Below, piece by piece: positions 6,732 to 16,134 of a stretch of 19,755 nt of DNA. Both the position numbers and the translations under genes were made by a program. The stretch's first letter is position 1. Every line of letters begins with the position of its first letter. The notes below the pieces were generated by a model. The model had not been told where the DNA came from and did no database searches. It worked only from the letters and a program-made list of their open reading frames with translations. Source of the DNA: Bacteroidales bacterium UBA1204 (GTDB taxonomy: Bacteria > Bacteroidota > Bacteroidia > Bacteroidales > F082); NCBI GenBank assembly GCA_002310075.1, contig DBXU01000180.1, forward strand, positions 2,997-22,751. Direction: 5' to 3'.

Positions 6732-9701
6732 TCATTCTGCGGGATAAGCCTCATACAGAATATCGTGTAGCAAGGTGCGGATGTTGTAACGCGAAAGCTT
6801 GTTGGGTTCTGCGTCGGGATGGACGCGATTCGACAAGAAGACAATCAGCAGGTCGTTTTTCGGATCAGCCCATACAAAAGTGCCTGTAAAGCCCGTGTGT
6901 CCATAGCTCGACATCGAGGCCGACTTGGAGGCCGTAGCCGATCCTTTCTTGTCAACGGGCAACTTGTCGAAACCGATGCCACGGCGGTTGCCACTATCAT
7001 AAAACGGCGCCTTGGTGAAATAGCGCACCGTTTCCTTTTTCAGATAGCGGTGTCCCTTGTAAACACCTTCGTCAAGTAGCATCTGCATGATGGCCGCCAA
7101 GTCACGGGCATTCGAAAACAGACCCGCATGGCCGGCAACACCGCCAAACAAGGCAGCTGCCTGGTCGTGCACATCGCCCCAAACGAGTTGTTGGCGGAAG
7201 ATGGTGTCATTTTCTGTCGGCGCAATGCGGTCGCGCGAGAAACGCTCCAAAGGCTGGTAGCCAATAGTGGTAAGACCCATGGGGAAATAGAACTCGTTGT
7301 CTAGGAAATCATCGATATTCTGGTTCGTCAGCTGCTTCACGATCCTGGGCATGTAATAGAATCCCATGTCGCTATAGAGATATTTCTTCTTGCCCAGCGG
7401 AGTATTGGCGACAGAATCGAATATGATGTCCTGGTAGTCGTTAATGAGATAGAGGTTCTCAGCCACCCTGACATTATGCTCCTCGTCGATTTCAATGCTA
7501 TAGTACTCGGGCATGGGACCGTTTTCGTCGATGGTCGTCTTGTAGAACGGCACCCAAGCCTTTAGTCCAGCCTGATGCGTCATGATGTCGATCAGCTTCA
7601 GCCTGCCGTGCTCCTTGCCTTTCAGATAGGGAAAGAAATCCGCCAAGGTCTTGTTGAGGTCGATCCGACCTTGGTCATAAAGTTTCATGATTGCCAATGT
7701 CGAAGCGAAGATCTTGGTGCAGGAGGCTATGTCATAGATGTCATCGGGTTGCACCTTATGACCGCCTCCGTAGGTAAAATTTCCAAAGCACTTGTCATAC
7801 ACCACACGTCCGTCCTTCATGGCTACTATCTGGCAACCAGGATAAGCGCCTTTGCGGATGCCCATGTTGGCCACCGAATCCAATCGACGTTCGTATTTGG
7901 CTCCTATGGGAGCAAGGTCCTCGAAGCGTTTTTCCTCGGGCTTGGCAGGCAGGCTGTTGGGCACCTCGTACATGGGAAGGACGTGGTTCTTTTTGGCAGG
8001 AGCGTTGGCGCCAATGCCATCGCCACACTTGAACTTGTTGACCGAGACAGGCAAGGCACCCTTGGCTTCCAGTTCACCCGCAAGCAGGCGCACCACCGAT
8101 TCAACGGCAGGAACCTCGTCCTGATAAGCCACCACCAAGCCTTTCACACTATTGTTGATGCGGAAGAGGTCCAAAGCATATGGGCAGGCAAAGAGGTTGA
8201 GGATCACATCGTTTTGTGCGACAAGCCTGTTGAAAAAACTCACTGTGGCATCTGTAATGCCATAGTTTTTGTTAGCAAACATGTTGGTCTTCTCGATACT
8301 AACCACCACCAAATCATAGCTTTCGAGCCGTTTCAACCAATCGGCCGACTTGGCGGCGATGTCTTCCTTTTTGACCACAAACGAAGTGGTGGCAAAACCA
8401 CGTTGTACCAATCCCTCGTTCACGTCGTTCTTCACGTTGCCGATGGTCACCACGGCAATTCTCTTGTCGTTGGTCAAGGGAATCACCTGGTTCTCATTGC
8501 GCAACAAGGTGAGTGCCTCATCATAAAGTGCTTGCCTCAACTCCAAATAGGAGTGTTTTTTGAGGTCACTCATCAGGTTATAAGTCGACACAGGCTTATA
8601 ATGATCCAACCCAACACGATATTTGAAGCGAAGTATCTTTTTGCAGCTTTCCTCAAGGCGAGAGGCGGCATAGGGATCACGTTCCACGGCCGCTTTGATG
8701 GTCTTGATGGCAAATGGGACGTTGGTGGGAAGGATCAACACGTCGTTGCCTGCCATAAAAGCCACATAAGGAACGCTATCCTGACGCACCTTTTCTGATA
8801 CGCCCTTCATGTCCAAACCATCGGTGAAAATCAAACCGTCAAAACCCATGTCTTCTTTCAACAGATCGGTTACCACGCCATGCGACAGCGACGACGAGGT
8901 GTTCTTGACTTTTTCGATGGCCGGGAAATAAAGATGGCCCACCATGGCGCCGTTGACACCATTGGCAATCATATAACGGAAAGGTGCCAGCTCGATGTCG
9001 CGTACCTCTTCCATCGTGCGGGTCACCGTTGGCAAGGTCATATGCGAATCAGACGCCGTGTTGCCATGGCCTGGGAAATGTTTCATGCTGGTGATCAGGC
9101 CCTTACTCTGCATACCTTGTGCATAGGCAACACCCTTCTCACCCACTTTCTGGGGATCTTCGCCAAAACTGCGCATCCCAATGATAGGATTGGCCGGGTT
9201 GGAGTTGACGTCGACAACGGGCGCAAAGTTGACATGAATGCCCATGCGGCGGCACTGCTCTGCAACCTGCTGACCCATCTCATAAATCAGCTTGTCATCG
9301 GTAACTGCACCTAACGTCATCTGATAAGGATATGCCAATGTTTTCTTGACACGCATGGCCAACCCCCATTCCGCATCAATCGACACCATCAGAGGGGTCT
9401 GGGCTAAGGCCTGCCAATCGTTGGTCTGCTTCACCTGAGCCTCAGCTTCAGCGCGGAAGAAGCAAACCCCGCCAATGTTATATTTCTTGATATATTTCGC
9501 CACATCATCATAGAAGGGCTTGTCGGGCTGGTTGGCGCGCATGCAGATCAGTTGGGCCACACGCTGCTCAACAGTCAGGCTATTGTAAACCGAATCCACC
9601 CAGCGCGTCTCCGCATCCTGGGCAAAAAGCTGTCCGGCCGACATAGCCAAAACAGCAAAAGCAATGACAAAAAACTTCTTAGTATTCATAGTCGTTTCCA
9701 T
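6732..9701 (-). CDS. Exported GH3 (NagZ-like) / serine beta-lactamase-like fusion hydrolase
   Basis: A 989-residue protein with a signal peptide (from residue 6, NTKKFFVIAFAVLAMSA, cleavage near FAQ/DA). Residues about 35-370 are a glycoside hydrolase family 3 barrel with NagZ features: KHFPGHG (207-213), DSH (218-220, the Asp-His acid/base pair) and IFTDGLDMKG with the predicted nucleophile Asp294. Residues about 385-560 form an alpha/beta domain like the second GH3 domain. Residues about 600-985 are a serine beta-lactamase/penicillin-binding-like domain with SCTK (Ser660, Lys663), YSD (776-778) and HTG (935-937). The fusion is known in Bacteroidota and is thought to act on peptidoglycan or other amino-sugar glycans; the exact substrate is not known from sequence. 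ATG 9701 follows the thioredoxin stop by three bases; ATG 9689 is an equally good start. Last gene of the seven-gene run. Confidence 0.93.
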   Translation of the reverse strand: METTMNTKKFFVIAFAVLAMSAGQLFAQDAETRWVDSVYNSLTVEQRVAQLICMRANQPDKPFYDDVAKYIKKYNIGGVCFFRAEAEAQVKQTNDWQALAQTPLMVSIDAEWGLAMRVKKTLAYPYQMTLGAVTDDKLIYEMGQQVAEQCRRMGIHVNFAPVVDVNSNPANPIIGMRSFGEDPQKVGEKGVAYAQGMQSKGLITSMKHFPGHGNTASDSHMTLPTVTRTMEEVRDIELAPFRYMIANGVNGAMVGHLYFPAIEKVKNTSSSLSHGVVTDLLKEDMGFDGLIFTDGLDMKGVSEKVRQDSVPYVAFMAGNDVLILPTNVPFAIKTIKAAVERDPYAASRLEESCKKILRFKYRVGLDHYKPVSTYNLMSDLKKHSYLELRQALYDEALTLLRNENQVIPLTNDKRIAVVTIGNVKNDVNEGLVQRGFATTSFVVKKEDIAAKSADWLKRLESYDLVVVSIEKTNMFANKNYGITDATVSFFNRLVAQNDVILNLFACPYALDLFRINNSVKGLVVAYQDEVPAVESVVRLLAGELEAKGALPVSVNKFKCGDGIGANAPAKKNHVLPMYEVPNSLPAKPEEKRFEDLAPIGAKYERRLDSVANMGIRKGAYPGCQIVAMKDGRVVYDKCFGNFTYGGGHKVQPDDIYDIASCTKIFASTLAIMKLYDQGRIDLNKTLADFFPYLKGKEHGRLKLIDIMTHQAGLKAWVPFYKTTIDENGPMPEYYSIEIDEEHNVRVAENLYLINDYQDIIFDSVANTPLGKKKYLYSDMGFYYMPRIVKQLTNQNIDDFLDNEFYFPMGLTTIGYQPLERFSRDRIAPTENDTIFRQQLVWGDVHDQAAALFGGVAGHAGLFSNARDLAAIMQMLLDEGVYKGHRYLKKETVRYFTKAPFYDSGNRRGIGFDKLPVDKKGSATASKSASMSSYGHTGFTGTFVWADPKNDLLIVFLSNRVHPDAEPNKLSRYNIRTLLHDILYEAYPAE

Positions 9702-9704
9702 TAA

Positions 9705-10541
9705 TTATCTGTGTTGCTTCAACCATTCCTCAAGTTCCCACCAGTCATATGGCTTGCAAACGATATTCCTTTCCCTATTTAGGACAAAGACCGTCGGTGT
9801 AGAGGTGATATGATAATCCAAAAAGGGCTTAGAATCCCATCGCAAGGGGTCATAGAAATGGTAACCTGGAAGACGCATCTTCTTCACAGTCTTTCTCACC
9901 TCGTCTTCATCCTCGGCAAAGGCAAAAGTAACCAACTCGAAATCTGACTTCAAATTTAGGTTGCGTCGTATCTCACTCAAGAAATCATGACAGTATTCGC
10001 AGTCGGTAGACCAGAAGAAAACAATCACCCAATCCGCATCGGAGTCATAAAGGCCATACGTCATTCCATCGATACTCATGCCTTCCACGTCGGGTGCCTT
10101 TGCCCCCACTTTCACCTTTTGGTATGGCTCGGTGATGGAATCAAGGCGCAGGCCTTGGGTTTGCGTGATCTCGCCTTCCTTGAGTTTCGGATAGGTAAGC
10201 AGGTAGTCTGTCACCTGTGCCTTCCCCATGGCGGTATAGCCATTTAAAAGGTACTCCAAAAGGAATTCGTATGCGCCCATGTTGGCCTTGGCTTTCTCGA
10301 GTATGAAGCCAATATGTGCTATCGTCAGGCTGTCGAAATGTTGCTCGTCGAAGCATGTGTTGCGATAGAGATAATCCACCACCTTGGCCGTCAGCGCATT
10401 GCCCTGCAGCAAAGTGGTGTCGCTGAAATCCACCTCGTCCCATTCGTTGCCGGACACGGGCTCTTGTGCCAGCGACAATGTCACCAGCATCAAGAAAGTC
10501 AGCACCAACAGTCCTCTTATGTTACGAAGTATCACTTGCAT
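9705..10541 (-). CDS. Exported TlpA-like thioredoxin-fold protein
   Basis: A 278-residue protein starting at ATG 10541, two bases after the upstream stop (an upstream in-frame TTG at 10547 would overlap that gene). The N-terminus is a signal peptide or membrane anchor (RGLLVLTFLMLVTLSLAQ). Residues about 30-140 are a helical region of the kind that precedes thioredoxin domains in Bacteroidota (DUF5106-like). The C-terminal thioredoxin domain has VGAKAPDVEG, VIVFFWSTDCEYC with the redox pair Cys181/Cys184, and the cis-proline segment TSTPTVFVLNRE (Pro249). It probably reduces or transfers disulfides in the periplasm. Its place between a lipoprotein and an exported hydrolase suggests it services cysteines of exported proteins. 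Confidence 0.88.
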   Translation of the reverse strand: MQVILRNIRGLLVLTFLMLVTLSLAQEPVSGNEWDEVDFSDTTLLQGNALTAKVVDYLYRNTCFDEQHFDSLTIAHIGFILEKAKANMGAYEFLLEYLLNGYTAMGKAQVTDYLLTYPKLKEGEITQTQGLRLDSITEPYQKVKVGAKAPDVEGMSIDGMTYGLYDSDADWVIVFFWSTDCEYCHDFLSEIRRNLNLKSDFELVTFAFAEDEDEVRKTVKKMRLPGYHFYDPLRWDSKPFLDYHITSTPTVFVLNRERNIVCKPYDWWELEEWLKQHR

Positions 10542-10543
10542 CG

Positions 10544-13150
10544 TCAATATATCACATAGTTATACAAAGAATTACCCACACCCGTTAATAGGTTGATTTC
10601 TTGATTGCCTTTCAGGCTTCCTATGACCATTTCGGTCTCACCTGGGAGACCCGAGCTGACCATCATATTACCATCTTTGTCGATCAGGTAAATCTCCCTG
10701 GTCTTTTCCGAAACGACTCCCAAAAGCCTTTTATTACGTGAAAGAGGGTAAAAAAACGGCTTTGTCGTAATTACGTCGTCGAAGTCATGGGAATAGAGCA
10801 CTTTCTTGAAGCGGTTGAACACACGCAATGCCTTGCCGTCCAGATAAATGAAGTCGGGATCCTGGTCACCGTTGAAGTCCTCATACAGGAAATGATGCTG
10901 TTCGGTGTATGTGCCGAAGTCGGTACGAGCCAAATTGCCTTCCTGTGTGATGTAGAGCAACTGTCCATTGTCTTCGGAAGTCAACATAACACCTTTGTGG
11001 TTGGTTTTGTTGTCATATATATCGGCGCCCAGCGACTTGTGTAGGTCGGCCTTCAAGGGAATGCGGATGCGGCCTTGGCGGTCGAGGATGCGCACTGTTC
11101 CTTTTACATCAGTGACAATGAGATAATCCTTGTTGCCTGCTACAAGATGCTGCACTGGCTGCTTCACCACTTCGTCGGTGCGGGGACGGTTCCACCCAGG
11201 CGTTTCTTGGCACTTCAGGTTATAGTTATACACGAACCTGTCGGTGCCACATACCAAAACCCTATAGTTCTTGTCTTTATCGTAATCAAACACCGCGATG
11301 GGGTTGGAAGCCTCCACCTGCATACGTCGCGGATAGCCGCTCACCGTCTGGCCATCGCTGTCTACGAGTTCAAGGTAATTGGCCGTATTGAACAAGAACT
11401 GAAGACGCCCGTCGCCATAATAGTCCACCACATGCACGCCACCCATGGGCGCTTCGGCAAGGCTCTTCTGCCATTTCACGTTGCCGTTGCAGTCCAAAAG
11501 GTACATATTGTTAGACACATCGAAAACCACCACCTGATCGGCATTGGTCGTCAGGTCGGGGACAATGCAAGGTTTCCCTAGCAGCGGAGCATCAAGGTTG
11601 ACCTTCCATTGCACATTCGACTCCTCATTCATCTGACTTGTCGTACACAAGTTCAAGCAGGTGTACACCAAATCTTTGGCACCCGCCATCTGCACAGAGA
11701 AGGCCTGATAGCCTTGCAAAAAGCTCTTGTTGCGTTTCAGAAAAGCCAACAGTTCGTTACCGACATAGCGGTTGACGATATTCTGATTGTCGGCGCAAAG
11801 CACAAACAGGCAGATGTTGTCCGTCTCAAGCATGTTGTCTTGGAAGGCCTTGAAGTTGTCGCTCAAGTCCAAGGTACGTCCCGAACGATAGCAGGAAATC
11901 ACCTCCTGCACATGATTGAACTCATTGGCCACCACAAGATATTGGTCCACCACGGCATACCAGCAGCCGTTCAGCTCGGCAAAGCCTCGCCCAAACACAT
12001 CAGGGATGAAGTCCTTGACATTCAACTTGTTGACGTTGCAACCTTGCACAGCATCACTCTCGACCACGCCTGCCTTGTCGCCAAGCAGTTTCATGAACTG
12101 ATTCACCGCGACAGGGTCGTTCATGCGACCCACAAAAACGGGATAGGCTGCCGAGGTGAACAGGCAGTATGCCACCTCCGAAAAGTTGCGCACCAACTGC
12201 TCGGCCACATCGGTCTTATAGCGGCGGTTGAAAGCTTCAACGCGCTCTTTATCAGCGAAGTCCTCCCAATAGGACAGATAGTCCGACATGCCGTAATGCA
12301 ACATCAGCTTCGTGCTGTAAGGCAGCACATTGACTATGGTGTTAGGCACAGGCATTTGGTATTTCAGGGAACGCAGAGATGAGACAGTGTCAGTAGGCAT
12401 GGAATAGCCGTTCAGCGACCAGCCATCGGTCTTTGCCAACACGTCGAAAGCAGCAATGCCTTTGAAAGCATTCGAAAAGGCGACACATCCCTCTTCATAT
12501 TTCTTAGCAACTGATGACTTGAGCAACGAGTCCATGTTGTTGTAGTTTAAATAAAGATGCACGGGCATCGACTGCCCTAATGTGGACTGAACCCGCTGGA
12601 ACTCTGCACCAGCATCAAACCTCATGGAACCATTCAGCTGTTGAATCACTGACGAAAGCATGCGATCATCCGAGGCAAACACCAAAAAACCACCGCGACC
12701 ATACAGCATCAGGGAGTCAAAATCAGGCAAAACCAAGCATTTCTTACCGTCAAATTCTAGTTCCGATATATTTAAACCATTATCTAAAATAATATTACTT
12801 ATCTCGTTGATTGATATTTTATTGCTGTTTAATAAAACGACACATGAACTCATTTTTGAATCCACAAAGTCCAATGCCATGGCAGCCCGCGATTGCGTCA
12901 ACTCTTCCTTTAGTTTTTCTTTAGATGATATGATTGTATCAATTCTATACCAATGCTTTACGAATTCACCAAAAACATCGGCTGACTCTGCAAGCGGGGC
13001 TATCGTACTAATCAGATCCTGGGATGATTTGGCTTCAACGACCAAAAAAGAACTGGCGGGGACTGCATCCAAAATGGATTCAATTTCCTTGGGTTTACAA
13101 GATGTAAGGATGCAAATTAAAGCCAATATAATGTATGATATTTTACTCAT
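10544..13150 (-). CDS. Large lipoprotein: DUF3352-like N-terminus plus beta-propeller-like C-terminus
   Basis: An 868-residue protein from ATG 13150, with signal SKISYIILALICILTSC (Cys18 lipidated). I prefer this start to an in-frame TTG at 13156 because it gives the compact signal. Residues about 25-510 begin with VPASSFLVVEAKSSQDL and contain repeated segments on folding units such as AELNGCWYAVVDQYLVVANE, a style seen in DUF3352-type exported proteins. Residues about 512-868 are a run of short strand repeats (VQWKVNLDAPLLGKPCIVPDL, NPIAVFDYDKDKNYRVLVCG, DFNGDQDPDFIYLDG, REIYLIDKDGNMMVSSG) like a PQQ/VCBS-type beta-propeller. The DFNGDQDPD loop could bind calcium. No catalytic residues are apparent; a surface binding or scaffold role is likely. 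Two bases separate it from the thioredoxin gene and 20 from rnhB. The function is unknown. Confidence 0.82.
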   Translation of the reverse strand: MSKISYIILALICILTSCKPKEIESILDAVPASSFLVVEAKSSQDLISTIAPLAESADVFGEFVKHWYRIDTIISSKEKLKEELTQSRAAMALDFVDSKMSSCVVLLNSNKISINEISNIILDNGLNISELEFDGKKCLVLPDFDSLMLYGRGGFLVFASDDRMLSSVIQQLNGSMRFDAGAEFQRVQSTLGQSMPVHLYLNYNNMDSLLKSSVAKKYEEGCVAFSNAFKGIAAFDVLAKTDGWSLNGYSMPTDTVSSLRSLKYQMPVPNTIVNVLPYSTKLMLHYGMSDYLSYWEDFADKERVEAFNRRYKTDVAEQLVRNFSEVAYCLFTSAAYPVFVGRMNDPVAVNQFMKLLGDKAGVVESDAVQGCNVNKLNVKDFIPDVFGRGFAELNGCWYAVVDQYLVVANEFNHVQEVISCYRSGRTLDLSDNFKAFQDNMLETDNICLFVLCADNQNIVNRYVGNELLAFLKRNKSFLQGYQAFSVQMAGAKDLVYTCLNLCTTSQMNEESNVQWKVNLDAPLLGKPCIVPDLTTNADQVVVFDVSNNMYLLDCNGNVKWQKSLAEAPMGGVHVVDYYGDGRLQFLFNTANYLELVDSDGQTVSGYPRRMQVEASNPIAVFDYDKDKNYRVLVCGTDRFVYNYNLKCQETPGWNRPRTDEVVKQPVQHLVAGNKDYLIVTDVKGTVRILDRQGRIRIPLKADLHKSLGADIYDNKTNHKGVMLTSEDNGQLLYITQEGNLARTDFGTYTEQHHFLYEDFNGDQDPDFIYLDGKALRVFNRFKKVLYSHDFDDVITTKPFFYPLSRNKRLLGVVSEKTREIYLIDKDGNMMVSSGLPGETEMVIGSLKGNQEINLLTGVGNSLYNYVIY

Positions 13151-13170
13151 ATTCAACTATAAATATTGTA

Positions 13171-13770
13171 TTATTTAAAATCTAACTTCAATTGAATCGA
13201 GCTATTGAATGTCAGCCGATGTAAAGGCGAAGTGCCGTGGTCGGCGATGGCTTGCTTGTGTTCTGGGGTGGGATAACCCTTGTTTTTCTTCCATTGGTAG
13301 ATGGGATACTGTGCATCATACTCCAACATCATCATATCTCTGGTGGTTTTCGCCAAGATGGATGCCGCGGCGATGGATTGATATTTGCCGTCACCTTTCA
13401 CCACGCAAAGGTGTTTCAAGTCACGATAAGCCTTGAATCGGTTGCCGTCAATGAGTAGAAATTCAGGCCTGACCTGCAGCTGGTCCAAAGCTCGATGCAT
13501 GGCCAGAAACGAGGCATTGAGGATGTTGATCTCATCGATTTCAGCCGCCGTGACCACGCCTACTCCATAGGCAAGAGCTTCGCGAATCACCAGCTCGCGT
13601 AGCTGCATCCTTTTCTTCTCCGTAAGCTGCTTCGAATCATTCAGTTCTGGATAATCGGAACCTTTCTTCAAGATAACGGCTGCTGCCACCACAGGGCCTG
13701 CAAGGCAGCCTCTTCCAGCTTCATCGCATCCTGCCTCAACCAAATCGGAATAATGCGTCAGCAACCCCAT
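13171..13770 (-). CDS. rnhB: Ribonuclease HII
   Basis: A 199-residue cytoplasmic enzyme that cleaves RNA in RNA/DNA hybrids and single ribonucleotides in DNA. The DEAGRG motif (Asp16, Glu17), LIDGN (Asp108) and AKTTRD (Asp145) give the four acidic catalytic residues. [22 protein letters not shown] and the [19 protein letters not shown] end are all family-typical. The length is normal for bacterial RNase HII. The stop is 20 bases before the lipoprotein start and the ATG is three bases after the stop of the membrane protein, so it is internal to the run. Confidence 0.97.
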   Translation of the reverse strand: MGLLTHYSDLVEAGCDEAGRGCLAGPVVAAAVILKKGSDYPELNDSKQLTEKKRMQLRELVIREALAYGVGVVTAAEIDEINILNASFLAMHRALDQLQVRPEFLLIDGNRFKAYRDLKHLCVVKGDGKYQSIAAASILAKTTRDMMMLEYDAQYPIYQWKKNKGYPTPEHKQAIADHGTSPLHRLTFNSSIQLKLDFK

Positions 13771-13773
13771 ACC

Positions 13774-14757
13774 TTACAACCATTTAAAGAAATAATGATT
13801 GGCAAAAACCAAAGCCACAAAGAAAAACAGAAACAACTCTGCCCATCCTGTGTTACCCATATATGAGAACTCGTAGGAGAAAAAGATGGTTAGAACTATA
13901 AAAATCAGTCCATGCATGAGCACCGTACCGGGGAAGAACAGGAGCAACAGGGCAATAACTGCAAGTAAAGCTGTCATCATCATCCTAATCCTCACAGCAA
14001 TAGTCTTCTCAAAACTGGAATTCTTCTTACCGAACATCAGGATTATGGCAGGTACAAGCGTCATGACAAGCACCGCAATGGTTCGCGTGTTAAAACCGGC
14101 AATGCTCAAGCGGAATTCCCCCAAATGCGTCTTATAGGCGTTAAGAACCGCCAATAAATCACCAAAGATATAAACACAACTGAAATATAAGAAATAGACC
14201 AGAAAGAATCCTAATAGCGGGAGGAGTTGCAGCCGCAATTTACCTTCCTTTGCGATAATCAGAGAAACGAAAATCCATGGGATCAGCACAATGGATGGAA
14301 AATACATCATCGATGCCAAGGCAACAAAAATGCCTGCATTCAGCAGATTGAAAGTCGGGTCCTGCGACTGATAAACACCAAAAAGAACGTGTATGGTCAA
14401 TAGGATGAACACCGATGCCAAAGCAAATGGATAAAAATTGGTTTGCGTCACGGTGAGACTTGTCATGAGCACGAAAACAAAGGCACCCATTGTGCTCACC
14501 TTCGTGATAATCTGACTTTCGACCAACATAGCATTGACCATTAGCGCTTCCATGACCATCCAAAGAAAGGCGAACAGCACCATGAGAAAAGGTGAAAACG
14601 AAAGCAATCTGTTGATCAAATTGTATAATGGCGTAACGGATGAGCCCAAGCTTGTGTCGACCTCGCCAGCAATAAAGGCAGGCAACCACAAAGCGATTGC
14701 AATCAATGCCAATACCACATACTGTATCGCGTAACTCTGTCGAAAAAACTTTATCAT
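13774..14757 (-). CDS. Polytopic membrane protein, DUF6427-like
   Basis: A 327-residue very hydrophobic protein starting MIKFFRQSYAIQYVVLAL, with about nine or ten predicted membrane segments and short loops. The N-terminal RQSYAIQY, the YPFALASVFILLTIHVLF and the SMMYFPSIVLIPWIFVSL segments resemble DUF6427 proteins of Bacteroidota, whose function is not known. Its ATG overlaps the purD stop by four bases (ATGA), which suggests translational coupling. It is followed by rnhB after three bases. The DUF name is from recalled pattern only. Confidence 0.82.
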   Translation of the reverse strand: MIKFFRQSYAIQYVVLALIAIALWLPAFIAGEVDTSLGSSVTPLYNLINRLLSFSPFLMVLFAFLWMVMEALMVNAMLVESQIITKVSTMGAFVFVLMTSLTVTQTNFYPFALASVFILLTIHVLFGVYQSQDPTFNLLNAGIFVALASMMYFPSIVLIPWIFVSLIIAKEGKLRLQLLPLLGFFLVYFLYFSCVYIFGDLLAVLNAYKTHLGEFRLSIAGFNTRTIAVLVMTLVPAIILMFGKKNSSFEKTIAVRIRMMMTALLAVIALLLLFFPGTVLMHGLIFIVLTIFFSYEFSYMGNTGWAELFLFFFVALVFANHYFFKWL

Positions 14758-16124
14758 TGTAATTTCATTAAATCGAGACCGATATCCGAACGGTAGTTGG
14801 CCCCTTCAAACTTAATCTTCTCCACCTCACGGTAAGCGATGCTCCTCGCCTCTTCTATCGAATCGCCATGGGCCGTCACTGCGATGACACGTCCGCCAGC
14901 CGTAACCACCTGCTTATCAGTGTTAAATGCCGTTCCTGCATGGAAAGAGACAACGCCTTTCAAGTCACACAAACCGCTCATTATCATCCCCTTCTTATAG
15001 GCTTCAGGATAACCGCCCGAAACCATCATCACCGTGACCGCAGTCTTGTCGCTCTTGCCGTAATGGACTTCATTCAAACGTCCATCAGCACATGCCATCA
15101 ACATGTCGGCGAAGTCGCCCTCAATGCGAGTCATCACCGCCTCCGTCTCAGGGTCACCCATTCGGACGTTGTACTCAATGACGTAGGGATTGCCGTTGTC
15201 GTTCATCAAACCCAAGAAAATGAATCCTTTATAGTCAATGCTTTCAGCTTTCAAGCCCTTGAGGGTCGGCTTCACAATACGTTCCTCCACCCTGTTCAAG
15301 AAGTCGGGCGTGCAGAATGGAACTGGCGAAACAGCGCCCATGCCACCCGTGTTCAGCCCTTGATCGCCATCGCCGATGCGTTTGTAGTCCTTAGCTTCGG
15401 GCAACAGAACATAATGCTCGCCGTCAGTCAACACAAACACCGATACCTCGATGCCTTTCAGGAACTCCTCAATGACTACAGTGGCCGAAGCAGCGCCAAA
15501 CTTGCCATCAAGCATCTTGCCAAGTTCGTCTTTGGCCTCCTGTAAGTCGTTGAGGATCAACACACCCTTACCGGCAGCCAGACCATCGGCTTTCAACACG
15601 TAAGGCGCTTTCACACTTTCAAGGAACTTGTATCCTTCGTTGAGGTTATCCTTGTTGACCTTAAAGCATTTTGCCGTAGGCACGCCGTATTCCTCCATGA
15701 AATCCTTAGCAAAGGCCTTGCTGCCTTCTAGCTGGGCTCCACGTCGATCGGGACCTATCACCTTCACTGCCTTAAGTGCGGAGTCACACTTGAAAAAATC
15801 TACGATACCGTCCACCAATGGCTGTTCGGGGCCAACCACGACGAGATGGATCTCCTGCTTGAGGCAAAACTCCTTAACAGCCTCGAAATCGGATGGTTTT
15901 ATGTTGACATTGGTACCCACTTGGGCCGTACCAGCGTTGCCAGGGGCAATGAAGACATGCGCACCGTCACTCTGTGCCAACTTCCACGCCAAGGCATGCT
16001 CTCGGCCACCCGATCCGAGCACCAGGATGTTACGCTTCACTGCCGTGATATGTTGGCCTTGGACGGCTTTCCAATCCAAGGTTTCTTTTATGGCTTCACC
16101 AGGATACATTACTATTTTTTCCAT
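14754..16124 (-). CDS. purD: Phosphoribosylamine--glycine ligase (GAR synthetase)
   Basis: Catalyses the ATP-dependent joining of glycine to phosphoribosylamine, the second step of purine synthesis. The motifs are NILVLGSGGREHALAWKLA (32-50), VVGPEQPLVDGI (97-107), the ATP-grasp VLKADGLAAGKGVLIL (176-191), NTGGMGAVSP (258-267) and EYNVRMGDPETEAV (317-330). Here the core begins about 30 residues after the ATG; the extra MEKIVMYPGEAIKETLDWKA and what follows are absent from typical PurD, which starts at the RNILVLG segment. ATG 16124 is 10 bases after the glycosyltransferase stop. GTG 16040 would give a normal-length enzyme. The extension reads as coding and has no stop, so I keep ATG. Context: cotranscribed with unrelated genes rather than with other pur genes. 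Confidence 0.95.
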   Translation of the reverse strand: MEKIVMYPGEAIKETLDWKAVQGQHITAVKRNILVLGSGGREHALAWKLAQSDGAHVFIAPGNAGTAQVGTNVNIKPSDFEAVKEFCLKQEIHLVVVGPEQPLVDGIVDFFKCDSALKAVKVIGPDRRGAQLEGSKAFAKDFMEEYGVPTAKCFKVNKDNLNEGYKFLESVKAPYVLKADGLAAGKGVLILNDLQEAKDELGKMLDGKFGAASATVVIEEFLKGIEVSVFVLTDGEHYVLLPEAKDYKRIGDGDQGLNTGGMGAVSPVPFCTPDFLNRVEERIVKPTLKGLKAESIDYKGFIFLGLMNDNGNPYVIEYNVRMGDPETEAVMTRIEGDFADMLMACADGRLNEVHYGKSDKTAVTVMMVSGGYPEAYKKGMIMSGLCDLKGVVSFHAGTAFNTDKQVVTAGGRVIAVTAHGDSIEEARSIAYREVEKIKFEGANYRSDIGLDLMKLQ

Positions 16125-16134
16125 ATTTTATTCT

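Noticed and set aside
7575..8798. Long open frame (407 codons) on the plus strand opposite the GH3 fusion
   Set aside because: It lies wholly antisense to a gene with clear catalytic motifs, has no recognisable domain, and its composition (many His, Val, Gln) is typical of a shadow frame.
10335..10355. GTCGAAGCATG similar to the in-gene repeat, also near 4310
   Set aside because: Only about 10 bases match, and the TGCTGAGCAAAG part is missing, so chance is enough.
11075..12382. Two plus-strand open frames opposite the large lipoprotein
   Set aside because: His-rich shadow translations with no domain, antisense to a complete gene with signal peptide.
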